Source of the DNA: Panonychus citri
Lineage: Eukaryota; Arthropoda; Arachnida; Trombidiformes; Tetranychidae
Length of the DNA stretch: 64,000 nucleotides
NCBI RefSeq assembly: GCF_014898815.1
Contig: NW_026515539.1
Span: forward strand, 620,001-684,000
Direction: 5' to 3'
In this document: positions 31,201-45,991 of the stretch, in pieces
Numbering within the stretch: the first letter of the stretch is position 1
Layout of the letters: each line of letters opens with the position of its first letter
The notes under the pieces: generated by a model
Databases searched by the model: none
What the model saw: only the letters and a program-made list of their open reading frames with translations
What the model was told of the DNA's origin: nothing
Position numbers and translations under genes: made by a program

Positions 31201-33560
31201 ATTAAAAAGCTTAACAATCAACTGATTGTTTGATACATTTGATGATATGTTAACATGTAACGATTATAATGATATCTCAATAAACGATAAGTCAAACAAT
31301 TTAAATCTAATCAAACCAAATGATTAAGGTTGTGTTGACTAATGGTGAATATTAGTTAAATTATGTACCACCAAATAGTAATCAATGGTAATTAGTTGTA
31401 ACAATTTAGGTGAGTCACAATCAACAATCAAGACAAGAAAAAAAAAGTGAAACCAAACAGAAACTAATCATTGATTTGATTGTTATCGTTAATTGGTCGG
31501 TTTTTTTACCTTCATCTTGGTAACAATTAACAGTTTCAATTCTATATTTGAACAATCCTGTTAATTGTAACAACAATTAGAATCCTCATTAATCAGTTAG
31601 CAATTTAATCAAATGATGAAAAAGCAAATAAAAAACTCAATCAAATTTGTTTTACAAATCGAATGAAAAAAAATTGGAGTTAATTGTCGTTGCGAAATAG
31701 AATCACAATCGGAATCTAAAGACAATTAGTTAATTATGGAGATTTTCTTTAAGTCTCTATATTAATCTTCATTCATTTATCTAAATTAAAATCCAACGGA
31801 TTTATAACAATTAATAAATTGCTCGAGCAACAAACTTATTTCATTAGTCTCAAGGATCGTGAGTTAATCATTTACAATTGAATCTCTGTGACAATTTAAA
31901 GAGTTAATCATTTAAAGACAAATATTAATAGATTAAGGTGATTCTCATCTTAATCATGATGATGATCAGGAAGATGATTAAAATTAAATAAGGTAAAAGT
32001 GATTATCTGTTCATTAAACTGGAACCAGAATCCAATGAAGCTTGAATATTGAAGCAACAATCAACAACAATCAAGTGATGAACACGAATACAAATAAACA
32101 GAATCAACAAATCATCATCATCATAATCATCATCATCTCCATCACAATTAACTAATTGTTTCAACAAACAAACATCATGTTTATAATTGAATAATATGTT
32201 ATGTTGATTTTGTGAGAAAATTTTCTCCAACTCTCACAAACTGGATTAAGGTGACAATTTAGATTTTAAATTGTGATTAAAATCATCATCATCATAATCA
32301 TTAGACTCAAGAGCTAATAATAATCCGTACTAATTGTTATATTATTTATTAATAATCAACTAATGGTTTGGATTAAATTTAAGCTGATCTTCAATAACAA
32401 TTTAAAACTCTTGGTGGGAAAACTTTGATTATTTCAAATTTAATTCTTAATTGTTGTAACATGATATTATCAGTTAATCTCACAAGTATAAATATAATAT
32501 AATGTTAATGATTGAAAATTGTGATAATGATTTAAAAAGTTTGATTGTATTATTATTAAATTTAGTTAATCCATTTGATACAATCCAATATAATACAAAA
32601 CGTTATATACACAAAAGTATTAACTTAATCATCTAATATAATTAACAATTTAAATTGCTTGGTGAATATGAAACTTTAAATTACTTTTTCATATCAGAAA
32701 CTTTTTAATTATAATGGCTAATGATTGATGTTTGTATGTTTACCTGTGATGTTATTAATTGTTACATTATTATATAAATTAAGATAATGCCAATCATTAG
32801 GTTGATTGAATTGTTGTTGTGAAAATTATTGGATAATACAATTAACCAGCAATTAAGTTTTCATAAGATCAGATTAGTTGTAATAATAATATAATGATAA
32901 CAAACAAATAAACAAACAAAAAGTTTAGGAAAAAGTTTCAATTGTTGGTGAAAATTTTTTTCCGAGTAAAACTTGAAAATAAATCGTGTTAAAAATTAGA
33001 TCTAAATTGTTCAATCTAATTTAATTGTATCATCATCATGATTGTTTAACAATTATTCATCTCGAATTTCAGATAAAAAGAGAAACTTTTTTTTTCAAGG
33101 AAAAGAAAAAACTTTTCGGAAGTAGGAAATGATTATCGTTGATCGTTGGAAACAATCAACGATAATCAGCGATTCGTATGATACTAAATCTGCCAAAAAG
33201 TTATCATTCCAACCGATGTCAATGTTATTAGAACTTTTTTTCTAACGAAAAAAAAAACAAAAATAAAAGAGGAGAAAAACTTTTAGTTCGAAAATGTGAA
33301 GTTCAGTTAATATAAGTGAAAGTTTCCATCCAATTGTTTGGGAAATTGTTCAAGCCTGATAACCAGAAAGGTTACCTGTTGATTTGCAGGGTGATTGTTG
33401 AGTAATTACCTGTACCTTATAAGGTGAAAGTGACCATTGATTATATCAAATTCAAAGACCATTGAGTTTAACGATTAACAAGAAGATGATTATGATTGTC
33501 ATTATCATCGAAGAGGAAAAACAAAATAGATTTCCGGAATTATTTTATTGTATTCTATGA
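28299..33560. other. A+T-rich noncoding region, part 1
   Basis: No exon could be supported on either strand. Dense in ACAATTAA/TTAATTGT and GATTAA/TTAATC words, with ATC microsatellites (for example 31174-31188). It contains a perfect 14-bp inverted repeat at 33130-33168. It may be intergenic, or the first intron of the long secreted-protein gene whose 5' exon is missing. Confidence 0.5.
33130..33168. repeat. 14-bp perfect inverted repeat with 11-nt loop
   Basis: Bases 33130-33143 (TGATTATCGTTGAT) pair fully with 33155-33168 (ATCAACGATAATCA). It is short for a miRNA precursor. It could be a protein-binding palindrome or chance, as ATC/GAT words are very common here. Confidence 0.7.
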
Positions 33561-34637
33561 ATTTTCAGCCATTATAAGAACCCATCACCATCATTATCAG
33601 GTTCAGGTGAGGCAAACACACGCCAGCGTCGTTAACAGCGTGATAAACATTTAGCTTTCGTTAGCATCGTTGGTACAACTATTACACAATAAGAACTTTT
33701 TTTCTCTTTCATCTTCTCTTTCAACTAAAGGAAGTGTATCTTTTTTTACCTTTACTGATTAATCATCATTATCTTCACCATCATCATCATCTTACTGCAT
33801 TTCAATAAAGATACAATTAAATTCCGATTCAATTAGGCCACTTTATCGAGTTATCGTTTGGCGAAAAAGTTTGTTGTCTAACAATTTAAATTAACCAAAT
33901 CTTCGTGATTAACAATTTAAAAAGTTGTTTACTAATCAATAGTAACAATTAGACCTTAGAGTTATATAATAATTTAGGTGATTAAGAGCAGCAATTTAAC
34001 TCGGTATGATTGTGAGATGTGAATATTATCCCTTATGAGTATCAGCTAATCAAAGTAACAACAAATTTAGATTCTTAATCAGCTTTATTATCATAATTTA
34101 GTATCTTAATTGATTGAAAACTGTTATTTTTATATAATTGATTGTAAACAATTAAAACGAAAGGTACAAATTTATTTTTTTTCTCACATTGATTTCGTTA
34201 CAACGAAAGTGATTTGAAAACTTTTTCGCTAAGTAGCAATAGATTATTTCCAATAGGTAGTAGTTATTTAATCATCATCATGATTAACTGATTATAAGCA
34301 TTGATAATGGTCACAAATGATAATCATTATAATCAACAATCAATGTTGTTGTTTGATTGTTACTGTTTAAAATGAACAACTTTATGTTGAACCTCTTTAT
34401 GTGTATAATATATTTGAGAAGCGGAAAATGGTTGGTCAATTAACTGGGCGGTGATTGTGATTATGATGATTAAAGGGGAATAAGATTTGATGATGATGAT
34501 CAAGATTGAAGATCTAACATGTTGTTAATAGTTGGTGTTCATTGAATGATTACAAATTGTTCAATCATCCATCAATCAAAAGGATAAAATAGTAAAAAAA
34601 AGTTATGTTTACATCATTTCCGAAGCTATTTGTAGAT

Positions 34638-34674
<37 letters not shown>

Positions 34675-37600
34675 AGATGATGGGGAAAAGATGAGTGTTC
34701 ATTATGGGAAAGGATGATGATGACAAAAAAAATGAGAATGAAAAGAAAGTGAAGATAATGATGATAACAGGTAAGTAGACAGACATGAGGTGATGATGAT
34801 GATGATAAGGATGATGGTCATTAGGTTGGTCAAGTTTGTTTATCATGATGATGGGAAATGAGTGAAAGGATGATGATGATGATGATGATTGTGAACAGAG
34901 GAAACCGATAGACGGACTTTAATTGTGTGACTTTATCATCATGAAGATTAAGATGATTGAGAGAAAAAAAGTTCTGAAATCGAATTGGATTCAACCGGTT
35001 ACCCAGAACACAACAAAAACCCTAATCAACTAAATTTAAGGTCACAACTAGTTAATTGTTGATCGTCACTAATTATAATTAAAAGCCATTTAGTTACCAA
35101 TCGATTATGTCATTCACCTTAATGGGAATCGTCAAAATTAACATAATCATCATCAATAATCATCTAAATTATTGCCACAATTAGGCTGACCAATATATGT
35201 TGAGAGTAGTAAATTTTAATCAAACATAAATCTAATTTTAATCAGCAACAATTAACGATCATCAAAAAGGAAACAACAACAATAATAAAAATCGTAAAAA
35301 AAAACAAAACTTTTTTTTGCTTGTTTTCCTTTCGTTGATTGGGTTTTAAGATTTTTAATCAACGTTTTAACTTTTCTCGAGTTGATTGTTGATTAAGAGA
35401 TTATTAAGATTACGATTATGATTATGATTAAATGTTGAATAAATTGTTGAGCTTGATTGTTGTTCAGTTTATTATTATGGAGGAGTGTAAATAAAGCTCG
35501 TACTTTGATTTACCAAATTAGCTCAATTATATTCAAACCTAATCAACGATTATCATTAACAGAGGGCGAGATTGTTAATTGTTGAGTTAATCACACTTAC
35601 GATGATAATTTTTGATATAATAATCAAATAGGGAAGTCGTTAATTGTTAGGCTGTGATAAATGTCTTTGAGTTTAAACAATCAGATTAAAAAATGAACAA
35701 CAACAACAACAATTAGCAAAGAAAATGAAAACAAAACTTACAGAAAAGTTAATTAATTGATTGCTACGAAATCGTTGATGAACTTTAATTCTTAATCGTA
35801 ATCAATACAATGAATGAACTGTAATTAATATTAACCTGGTTAATTGTTAATTTAGGTTCGGTTTTATTTTTAGTAACAATTTAATTCTTGTATATATTTT
35901 ACCTTGATTACTTTTTATTCATTAACTTTTTTTACAATTAACTCGATTAATTGATGTTCATATTTACATTTTTCTTAATTTTTTTCAATTCTTTTTTTCT
36001 TAATTGTTGATTAACTAAAGCTTGCTAATTGTTGCCAGGCCAAGTAAATAATAATTGTATCAGGTCAACATTTGATTAACCAACTTGGAGTCTAATTTAA
36101 TTTTGATTTCAACATTACTATTTATTAATTATTCTGATTGTTCCCATAGTTTAATCAAATTGTTATTGACTAAAAATCAACAATAATCATGATAATTAAT
36201 CAACAATCAAAAGTTGTGTAAATGGAAAAGTGCAAAAGTGAAATTTTTTCACAATCAGTGTAAACAATTAAATCTAATTGTCTCCAGGTTTGTGTGTGTG
36301 TGTGTGTAAATTTGATTGATTTAAAACAATGAGTAATTGTAACAATTTGATCAACGTGATCAATTAATCAAAAAATTTGCGAATCAATAAAATAGACAAT
36401 CAACTAATCGTTGGAACTGTTGATTAATTCAATTAAGATCTTGACAAGATTATCAACAAAATTGTATCAATGGTTTAAATGGATGATTAAATCAATTTTT
36501 CTCATTCCAAACTTAATTGTGCAAATTTGTAGCGGTAACAATTAAATCTTAATCATAATCAACTTTTCTTTTCTCGTGGACTATTAATAAATTACTAATC
36601 TGTATTAACTATTCATGTATATACAAGTAATTTAAAGGGTAAACAATTAACAACAATTTGATTGTTGGTACGGAAACTGTTGGTCAAAAGTTTTCTGGTC
36701 AATTGATTGTTACTGTTTATTATTATTGGAAATTGATTGATTGGTGTTGAGACGATAACAACAACAATCAAGTAAGTAAACAATTTAGCTTAAAATTGTT
36801 CACCATCATGATTAGTTAATTGTTGTATTTCTAACTACCTGATGATTTGTTTGCAAAAAAAAAGTGAAACATCCTAATCCATAACAATTTAAATTGTTGA
36901 TTATAATAATAGTTACAGTTTTTCAACCTTCACTTTAATTTGATTGTAGATTGATTGTCAATATATACTAACAATTAAATCTGACACTAGACAGATAATT
37001 AAAGTTTGTCAAATTAACAAATTGCCTGCTAATGATTTAAATAATTGGTCAACAATTATTAAGCTCAAGTTAATCAAGTTAATTATCAAATATAAGTCAA
37101 CCTTGTGATGATAAAATTAGTAAATGAATAATTATAATTGTTTAAATACTAATCAGTAACATAATTGACAATCAAGGGAAACAATTTGTTGACAATTAAT
37201 TTTGTGTGTGAGTGTTGTTATTGTGTAGTAAATTGTTTGATTGTTTTAACTTGGTGATGATCAACCAATTCAGGAACAATTAACTACCCACAACATTGAC
37301 AATCAATAAATTGTGAATTTCAAACGGTAGCAATTTAAATTGGGACAATTAAAATACACAAAACTAAATCAGTGACAATCAAATGGCAAATCTAAATCAA
37401 GAATCTAAATAATAAACTAAATCAAATTGTAATAATTGACATGCAAATGATTTAACAACAAAAAAGGTAATCAAAGTATCCAAACTAACTAACTATTAAT
37501 AAGTTAATCACCATTAAGATTAAATCAATTTGAATGAATATCAATGTAATTAAATGGATTAATTTTAATTTCTTCACCATCACCATCAACAATTTGACCT

Positions 37601-40600
37601 ATTATGTTGATTAGAATAGATAATCTAATCATAATTAAGTTAATCATCATTATCATTTTCATCACAATTTCTATCAAAATATTATTTATGTGTATTAATG
37701 TAATGAATTAAGTTAATTGTAACTGATGATGTTGAGATGATTAAGGATGAAGAATGAACAAAAAAAAAACTTTCTAATTGTGATTAAGGCTCATCATCAT
37801 CATTTAAACTGGATCGTAATTAAATGATAATCATTATAATAGCATTGATTGGTGATCATAATCAAAAAAGTTAATCAAGGTTAATTTTTTGAACTGAATT
37901 AGTTTTTTTTTCAGTTTAAATTGTGTTTACCAAATTAAATAGTTTTCGGTTCCCAATTGATTATTAAGGTCATCATGATAACTATTTAATGTGTCACTTT
38001 GATTTTAGAACAAGAAAAATTAAATTGTTGGTCACACACACTCACAGAATTAACTAAATTACTATTAATAGTAAATAGTAAATAATATTATCTCTTAAAT
38101 ACTCGAACAATTAATTAATTTAGTTTAGTATTCTGATTGAGAAAAAAAAAGAAACTAAACAACCAAACAAAAAGAAAAATATTTTTCGTTTAACTGTTGA
38201 AAATTTGATTCGATTTGATTGTTAATTTACCCTCGAGGCGATTTTCAAGAAGATGATACTGATGAGATGATGATGATGATGGTGATGAAGACGAAGATGG
38301 AGATAATTTAAATTGAGACCTGAATTTAGAAGAAAAAAAACTTGGCCTAGAACTTGAAATGAATCGAGAGAATGAAACAAATAGAAACAATTTTTTTTTC
38401 TCTCATTTTCCATTCTAAAAGTGAATTAATTAGAAATCAAATCGAAATTCAAACTGACCAATTAAGAAGAAAGATAAAAGAAGACTCATCTTACTATTAA
38501 CTTATCATCTTTCATGTTGTACCAATTAGAACTCGATCTAACAACTCGATCTATTGACTTACATATCCAATCCATACCTGAATCTAAAACCTTGCAAACA
38601 AATAGTAAACACCTTAAATGATGTTGATCAACATGATCAACTTGAAATATCATCAACAATCAAGGGGCTATTAAATAACCACTCCTGGCCTCAGGTCAGT
38701 TTAATGGTATGAAACAAGGTTACAGGTTAAGAAAACAGTTGATGATGTAATAAATTTACCGTTATCTAAATTAAGGTTAGGTAATCAAGAGGAAAAATTT
38801 ACCTTTGACAATATAATTCATGAAATATAATATTTTGTATTTTTGTTTAGCTTTAAAATTGGACAAAAATAAGATAATCTTAATCAGGTTTATGATTAAT
38901 ACGATGATTAAATTACAATTAACTTGTTTTACCATCAGTTTTGTATTCACTTTGAAAGTGTTGAAACAATTAGTAAACATTTCAATTCTATTATATATTG
39001 GCGGTTAATTCATATTCTTGATTGTTATGTAGTGAAATTTGATTACAATTAAGTTAATATTTACCTTGAGATGCATTTTGATTGTTTTGATTAAATAACT
39101 TTCACTTTGATTGAGTCTTTTTTGATTGTTTGTTTTGTTAGTCTCTTCAGGTATAGCTGGTCAGTATCTTGATGATTGACCAGAGGAAAAGTTTTTCTTG
39201 ATTGAGGTCAATAAGTAATCAATTTTTTCGTGAAAATTTGATTGATTAAGATCCGAGGATGCTAATTGTTGACACTTTTATTACTCCTTTCTCATGAAAC
39301 AATTAACATTCATAAAATCCTGATAATTTAAAAATGATTGAGAACAAATTTTTTGATGATGATGATGATGAACAATTTAACGGTGTACAATTGATTTAAC
39401 CTTAATTGTTAACCAAATCAAGTCATTATAAGTGATATTTATCGTTGATTAAAAACTGGACACACAAAAGTAATGAAAAATTTTTGGACATAATCAATTT
39501 GAAAAATAATCACTTAGTTTCTTGGAGTTGATTTTGTTGATTAATCAGATGCAATTGAAACTGAATTAAATGTTACGATGATAATCACAGGTAAATTACA
39601 CAAAATCACAGATTAATGTGATTAAGAAAATGGTTACTACGAATTAAGGAAAATTAGTAAATTGATGATTCTTGTTTCGTGAGCTCAATGGAAACAAATG
39701 AAAGAATATGAAAACTTTTCTTACCTCTATCTCTCTCTCGCTCTCATCATCATCTCTCTTTCCTACTCCATTAAACTGTAGTAAAACAAGTTTATCATCT
39801 TCATGAAGAAAATATAAGAGAAGACAATCTCTTTCTTCTCTTTCTTTTCAACATCCTTCCTCTTACTCTTCCTCTCTCTCTCTCTCTCTCCTCCTCCTCT
39901 TCATCTTTTATTGATGAAGATGAGGATGAAGATGAAAAATCGATGCTACTTTTTTATTTCTCTTCTTTTCTTCTATTCACAACTTATTACTATTATCGCC
40001 ATAAAGATGCTGATCGTCTACGAATTGATAATTTAACGAGAATATAAAAAAAATCCATAAAAATTGGTAACAATCAACTAATTCAATTTGATTGGAAATC
40101 ACAATTAGCACCATCAATGAATATACATTAGTTAATGGTAACAATCAAATTGTGTGCGAAAATAATAATTCAAATGATAATCAAATCTATGAGAGATAAT
40201 CAATCGAAATCTTTTCTTTTAATTGTTGATCATCATCATTAGTATTTGATTAATAATTAGTTATGATATGATTAAGAGATATTTAAATGCTGATGAATAA
40301 ATTTCAATGATCCAATCCAATTGATTAACATGTAATTTAATCAACAACCGGAACAATAAAATTAATCCTCTCATCTGATTCATTGATTATATAACAATCT
40401 TATTGTTTAAATCAGTTGATTATGTTGATTTATCGGTGTGATCAATATTGGATTAGAGTTGATTTATTTATATCTAATTGTATCAGTTCGTGGTTTTCAA
40501 TGGTTCATTTTTTTTTCTGAAAAAATCCTCATGAAAAAAAAAGTTTTTTCAGTTTCGATTGCAATGATTTCATGTTGAGCTTACCAGTTAATTGTAATTG

Positions 40601-43600
40601 AAACGATTACGAAAACAATGATTTATATACAATTAACCTGATGCTGTGATAATAATCAAAAACATACAGATAAAATAATAAATATATCAATTCAATCAGC
40701 AATCAATAAATTGTTGGTTATCCAATAAAAACAGGAAATCGGATGCTGAGCATGAAACAGAAACGGAAATCAAAAAGTAAAAGTAACAATTAATTTCCTA
40801 CAATCATTATCATCTTTCTTATTGTTGATTATCTTGACAATTAACTGTATCACTTGATGATAATTTATTGATAGTGAAAGTTGTTTTTTTCCTTCAAAGC
40901 GAAAATGAAAATAATGATTGACTAGAACTTTTCAGTTCGAGAATCAAGTTCGAGATTCTCAATTGAGAAATCAATGTGAAACTTTTACCTTTTCAATTTG
41001 AGAATTTGATTGTTGTCTAATCAATGTGATACTTTAATGATGTGGACCATTAATTAATTGTTAATTGTAATAATAACGAGATGTTTAATTGTGATTAAAA
41101 GTTTCTCTAAGTGAAAGTTAATTGTCGGCGTATCGTCTTCACGTTTTTTTGTTATTCTCGATTCATTAGTTAACCAGTTTGTATTTAATTGTTGACAAAT
41201 TGTTGCTTGATTCAAGGAAAAAAATAGTGTTAATCAACAAGACAATTAACAAATTTTGTCTAAATGTTAATCATCATATTAAATGGTGTTGATTATCATT
41301 AAATCAAATTAAAAGTAATCATGTTAATCATCATTATCATTAATTACAGTTTGAACATTTTCAAATAGCCACAAGAAATTGTTAAATACAATTTACTAAT
41401 CACAATTAAGATTAAGATTATCAAAAAAAAAGATCATCTAATTGCTTTAACAATAATCATCACCATTATTTAATCATAATCATAATCATAATTTGATTTG
41501 TTTTATTATAATACTAATTAAATGAAAATGCTAACAATTAATAGACTTGAAAGTAATCATCAACTAAATCAAATTCATCAAGAACAACAATTAAACAGAT
41601 CAACAATCAACGCTTAAATCATCAAAAGATTTTCCAATCTTGTATATAAACAATAACAATCTTTAATTAAATTAACTAAATTATTATATTCTTAATTGTA
41701 ATATCATTAAAATTAATACAGAAATCAAATTGTTTCAAAACAATTAAAGAAAAGACAAAAACAAAACCAGAAACAAATTAAAGTTTAAACAAACTAATAA
41801 ATCATTGGGTACGAGCAAACTAATCATAATTAAATTGTTCACAATTAAATCACACATTTGAATTAGTTTAGTTTGTTAAGATTAATCTGATTTAATAACT
41901 ATGATAATTCAAAGTAATAACAACAATTTAAAAGTTACTTTTATTTTTGGCGCGAAAAAAAAACAAAATTCAAACTTTTTAATATTTTGAATGTTTAATT
42001 TTTAGTATTGTTATTATTTCACAATTTATAATTGCTCATAATGATATATTAATATAAATATGATCATCAACGTGATCAAAGTGAAATGATCATTGTAATG
42101 ATTGTAATCATCCCTTAATTGTTAAGGTGATAAAAAAACTAATTGAGACTGAGAAAAGTTTTCAGTCGTTGGACATTTAATTTAATAACAACAATCAAAC
42201 TTCAAAAGTAAATAGTAAATAGTGATAACCTTAACCAGTCCCTCTAATTGTTATCATTAAAAAAACTTTCCCCTTTAATTATATCGTATTTGTCTTCCTC
42301 ATCATCATCATTAGTACAAAAAAGATTGGCACGTTTATTAAAATATTCGAGATGCAAATTCGAGGGAAAAGTTTTTTTGTTTCTCTTTTTTTTCTCGAAA
42401 AGTTCTGAAAATCTTTCATCTATGTCGAAGGAGATTCTCTCCTTTGCTCTTTCATCAATCTCGATGAATGGTCAACAATCCTTACTTTCAACTCTCACCT
42501 GAGATTTTCAATAGCAACTGACCAGTCACTTTCTTCAATACAATGCAACTGAAACTGACCACTCACCTTATATGTCCATTAACAGTTAACTGACATTCTG
42601 ATTGTTGTTGTTTATTGTTTTTCTGTTTTTATTATTTAATCAAATCTTTCTTACCTGTTGAATGATTTTAGTCAATAAAAATAATTGTAACCAACTTTTG
42701 TCTTTGTTAATAAATAACAATTTAAACAATTAAATTTTACTCATTAGTTAATTGTTGTTGTTGTGGTCATTTGTTTTATTATCATTTCCTTTTCCTTGAT
42801 AATAATAAATGAAATACAATTGAATGGTTGCTGTTGATTTAGTTTGCTGATTGTAATGATCAGTGAATTAAAATATAAAGAAAAAAATTGTTCATTTTTA
42901 ATTTAATTTTTTCTCCTCAACAATCAATTAATCATTGATTAGTTGATTAGTTGATTAGTTGATTTACTTTGATGATTTTGATGGATTAATTAAGATGATA
43001 CAAAAAAAGATTGATAAAAACAACAACCAGTTAATTGTTTACTTGATTAACTTTCTCTCAATCTCCTTAATCAGTTAATCAACGGATATACAATTTTATT
43101 GGGTAACTATTAATACGTTTTGATTGTGATTTAATAATTATCTACTACTACTGGTTGATTGTTATTGATTAGTTAATTTTTTTATTTCTCTCCATTTCTT
43201 TTAGCCTTTTTTTGTCGGTGGTTTCTGGTATTAATCATTGAAATCTAATTATAATCATCTTAATCTGATGATTAAAGCTGTAGCTGAGATGATTAGTTAA
43301 TCAGAATTGAGAAAAAAAAATTTCTCCAATTGAAAAGTTAATCATAATTATAATCATCTTCTTGATTATTGAGATAAATATAATTCGTAGCAATTGGATG
43401 ATGATGATTTAAATTAACTTCGTGTATTGGGTAACAATTAAAAATGAAATTAACGGAAAAAAATAATCTAAAATTCAACAATTAGAAATCTAAATCAAGT
43501 CTCAATCCTCAGCAATTCAATTTATTAAACTGGATCAGTAAAGTGATTAGTTAATTGTTGTTGTTTTTATTTTATCATTTTCTGTTTCAATCTGTTAATG

Positions 43601-45480
43601 TGAATCACTTTGTCTTAATTGTTACGTCTCGATTTTAATCAGCAAGTTGATTAATCGTTATTACGATTACCATGAATATTTAATTACAACACATTCGTTA
43701 CTAAATATATGGATTGTTAATTAATTTTCTGATCTTAATCATCTGGATATGTGAATAATTAATTGTTGACCATTTTTTATATCTTCTTCTGTTGATTAAC
43801 TTGATTGTGTGTTGTGTTTATGGCTAAATCGTGATCAGATAAAAACAATGATTAATTTAATCAACTCACTAATTATATTACGTGTTTAGTTTTAAATCAT
43901 TGGGCAAAAGAGTTAATTGTTAAACGAAATATCTACTTAATTATGATGCCCTCCCCCTCAAACAATTAACCATTTCCTAACTACAACTACTACTACTACT
44001 GATTGTTACCCTGAACAATTAATTATATTAAACAATTAACACTTTAAATGATCAAAATTTTGATTGTAATAGTCAATCAACAATCAAGTATTTCAGTTAA
44101 CTATTGACCTTTGCCTCTTTAATTGTTTAAATTACTTTCACTTTTACAACAATTAGGATAATATTTATCAACAGAATTGATTGACTTTTGATTGTCCTAA
44201 TCTATGATTGTAATGATTAGTTGATTTTTAAATTGTTACCACCATTGGATTGATAAACTGTAAATTACTTAATCGTTTAAGATTAACAATCAAGAGCTTC
44301 TGAACTTGATTAACCAAAGTCAATTGGTCAATTTAACCTCTGGACAATTAGCTTGTTGAGATTGTGTTGAATTAGTTTAGAAAATTTAATTCCTTAATTG
44401 TTTGAGTAGTTTGCCAAAATTGGCACTTAAATTCACTCGGTGTGGTCAATAGTTAAATCATTTTTGATCACAATTTAATAAGTAATTGGATTAATTAGTC
44501 ATTTGAATTTTAAATCCAAGGGAAAAAAGGATTTCACCTCAAACAATTAACACTTAGGAACTTTTCATTTCATTATTAATCAATTAATCAACCTTGAGAT
44601 ATAAAATTGAATCGTTAATCATGATAATCAGAGTAATTGTTTCTTGTTAATTCAAATGATTAGTGAAATACAACAACAATTAACAGTTGATAATCCAAAT
44701 CTGGTCAAGTATTATTATCATTATGATGAAAGGTGATTGATCAATTTTACCTTCGGAAGTTAATTGTAAACCAGACAAATTACCTTCTAATTAGATCAAA
44801 TCAGATAGCAAATCAAATTAACTATTGAGCTGATTGTTAAAATTGATCGATGAGAATCAAATCAAAAAAAGTAACAACAACAATTAAACTTGTTAATTGT
44901 TGTGAAAACTTTTTCCCATTGCAACAATTGTAAGTCATATCCATAAATTGTCAACATCTATTCGTTAATCATGATAAAACTAATTGTTACCTTATGCTGA
45001 TTGTGATTAAACGTGATTAGTAAATTGTGATTTAACCATTTACTTAAATCACGACGAAAAAGGTGAAAATTTAAATAATCAACTGATTAAGAAATTAATT
45101 CAAACCTTGTTTCCAATATTATATTAATATGACTTTTTAATTGTTGATTTAGTTAACAAAATACTTTAAATAAAAAGATGATTAACTAATTGTGAATGAA
45201 ATTAACAATTTAAAGGGAAAATAATTTACTATTAGAAACAAATTAAAATCTCATAATTCATAATATTACTAATTCTTAATTGTAATCAATTAACAATCAA
45301 ACTATATTCTTCCTGGATAATTATAACTCCAGTAATCAAATGATAATCACATTGAATGAATTTAAAACTCAAATAGTGAAACAATTAATTACTAAGGGAA
45401 AAAAAGATTTTCTTCCAAAAAATTAAGGTAACAATTAACAAACTAATCACAATTAGCGTGTATCAAGTATCTAAATCAAG
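33561..45480. other. A+T-rich noncoding region, part 2
   Basis: No supported exon. Local features are a less A+T-rich patch at about 33600-33690 (with CGCCAGCGTCG), a (GA)n tract at 34640-34669, ATG/GAT repeats at 34792-34890, and a CT/CCT tract at 39870-39900. Short frames here are built from microsatellite translation (poly-Ser, poly-His, poly-Asp) and have no splice context that I trust. Confidence 0.5.
34640..34669. repeat. (GA)n microsatellite
   Basis: Fifteen uninterrupted GA units. The surrounding 34700-34900 is rich in GATGAT repeats. Confidence 0.95.
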
Positions 45481-45550
45481 GAGAACGGAAAAAAAGTTTT
45501 ATAATAAGAAAGAAGATCCGAACAAAAAAGTTCGAGAATTGAAAAGTTCT

Positions 45551-45577
45551 AAGAACGAAAACTTTTTTTTCGTTCTT
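45551..45577. repeat. 11-bp perfect inverted repeat
   Basis: Bases 45551-45561 (AAGAACGAAAA) and 45567-45577 (TTTTCGTTCTT) pair fully around a 5-nt loop. The flanks hold further GTTCGAGAA, GTTCTAAGAAC and GAGTTCTC words. If transcribed from the plus strand it forms a hairpin, but no host gene is evident. Confidence 0.7.
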
Positions 45578-45967
45578 CCGAGTTCTCCTTATACACTTGA
45601 CGACTAATTGTAGATCTGATTGATTGTTGTATTTAAATGATAATCTAATTAATACTAATGATCACTAGTAAGAAAACCCTTTGATTACCTTTGATTAGCT
45701 AAATATTAATAATCTTACAATCGGAAAAAAAGTTAATTGTGATCAAAGATAAAACTTTAATCACCATCAAATCTAACAAGATAATCAGGGAATAAATTAA
45801 TTGGTAAAAAAAATGTAACATTCGCATGTAATATACACAATAAAGATAAATTATGATTAACAATTAAATGAAAGAGAGTAAATTGTTGGCACGCATCGGC
45901 CATACACTGATTGTTGTGATATTGTATTGTAATTAATATCATATCATTGGCACGCAAGTATTAAATA

Positions 45968-45991
45968 TCATCATCATCATCATCATCATCA
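45968..45991. repeat. (ATC)n microsatellite
   Basis: About eight ATC units in a row, the longest pure run of the ATC/GAT triplet that pervades the A+T-rich region. Confidence 0.85.

Noticed and set aside
34565..34846. Minus-strand frame with poly-His and Ser-Leu runs
   Set aside because: Product of the (GA)n and (GAT)n repeats in this segment; composition not protein-like.
42248..42502. 84-codon plus-strand open frame
   Set aside because: It starts at a non-ATG codon, has no recognisable domain, and no acceptor or donor in good context.
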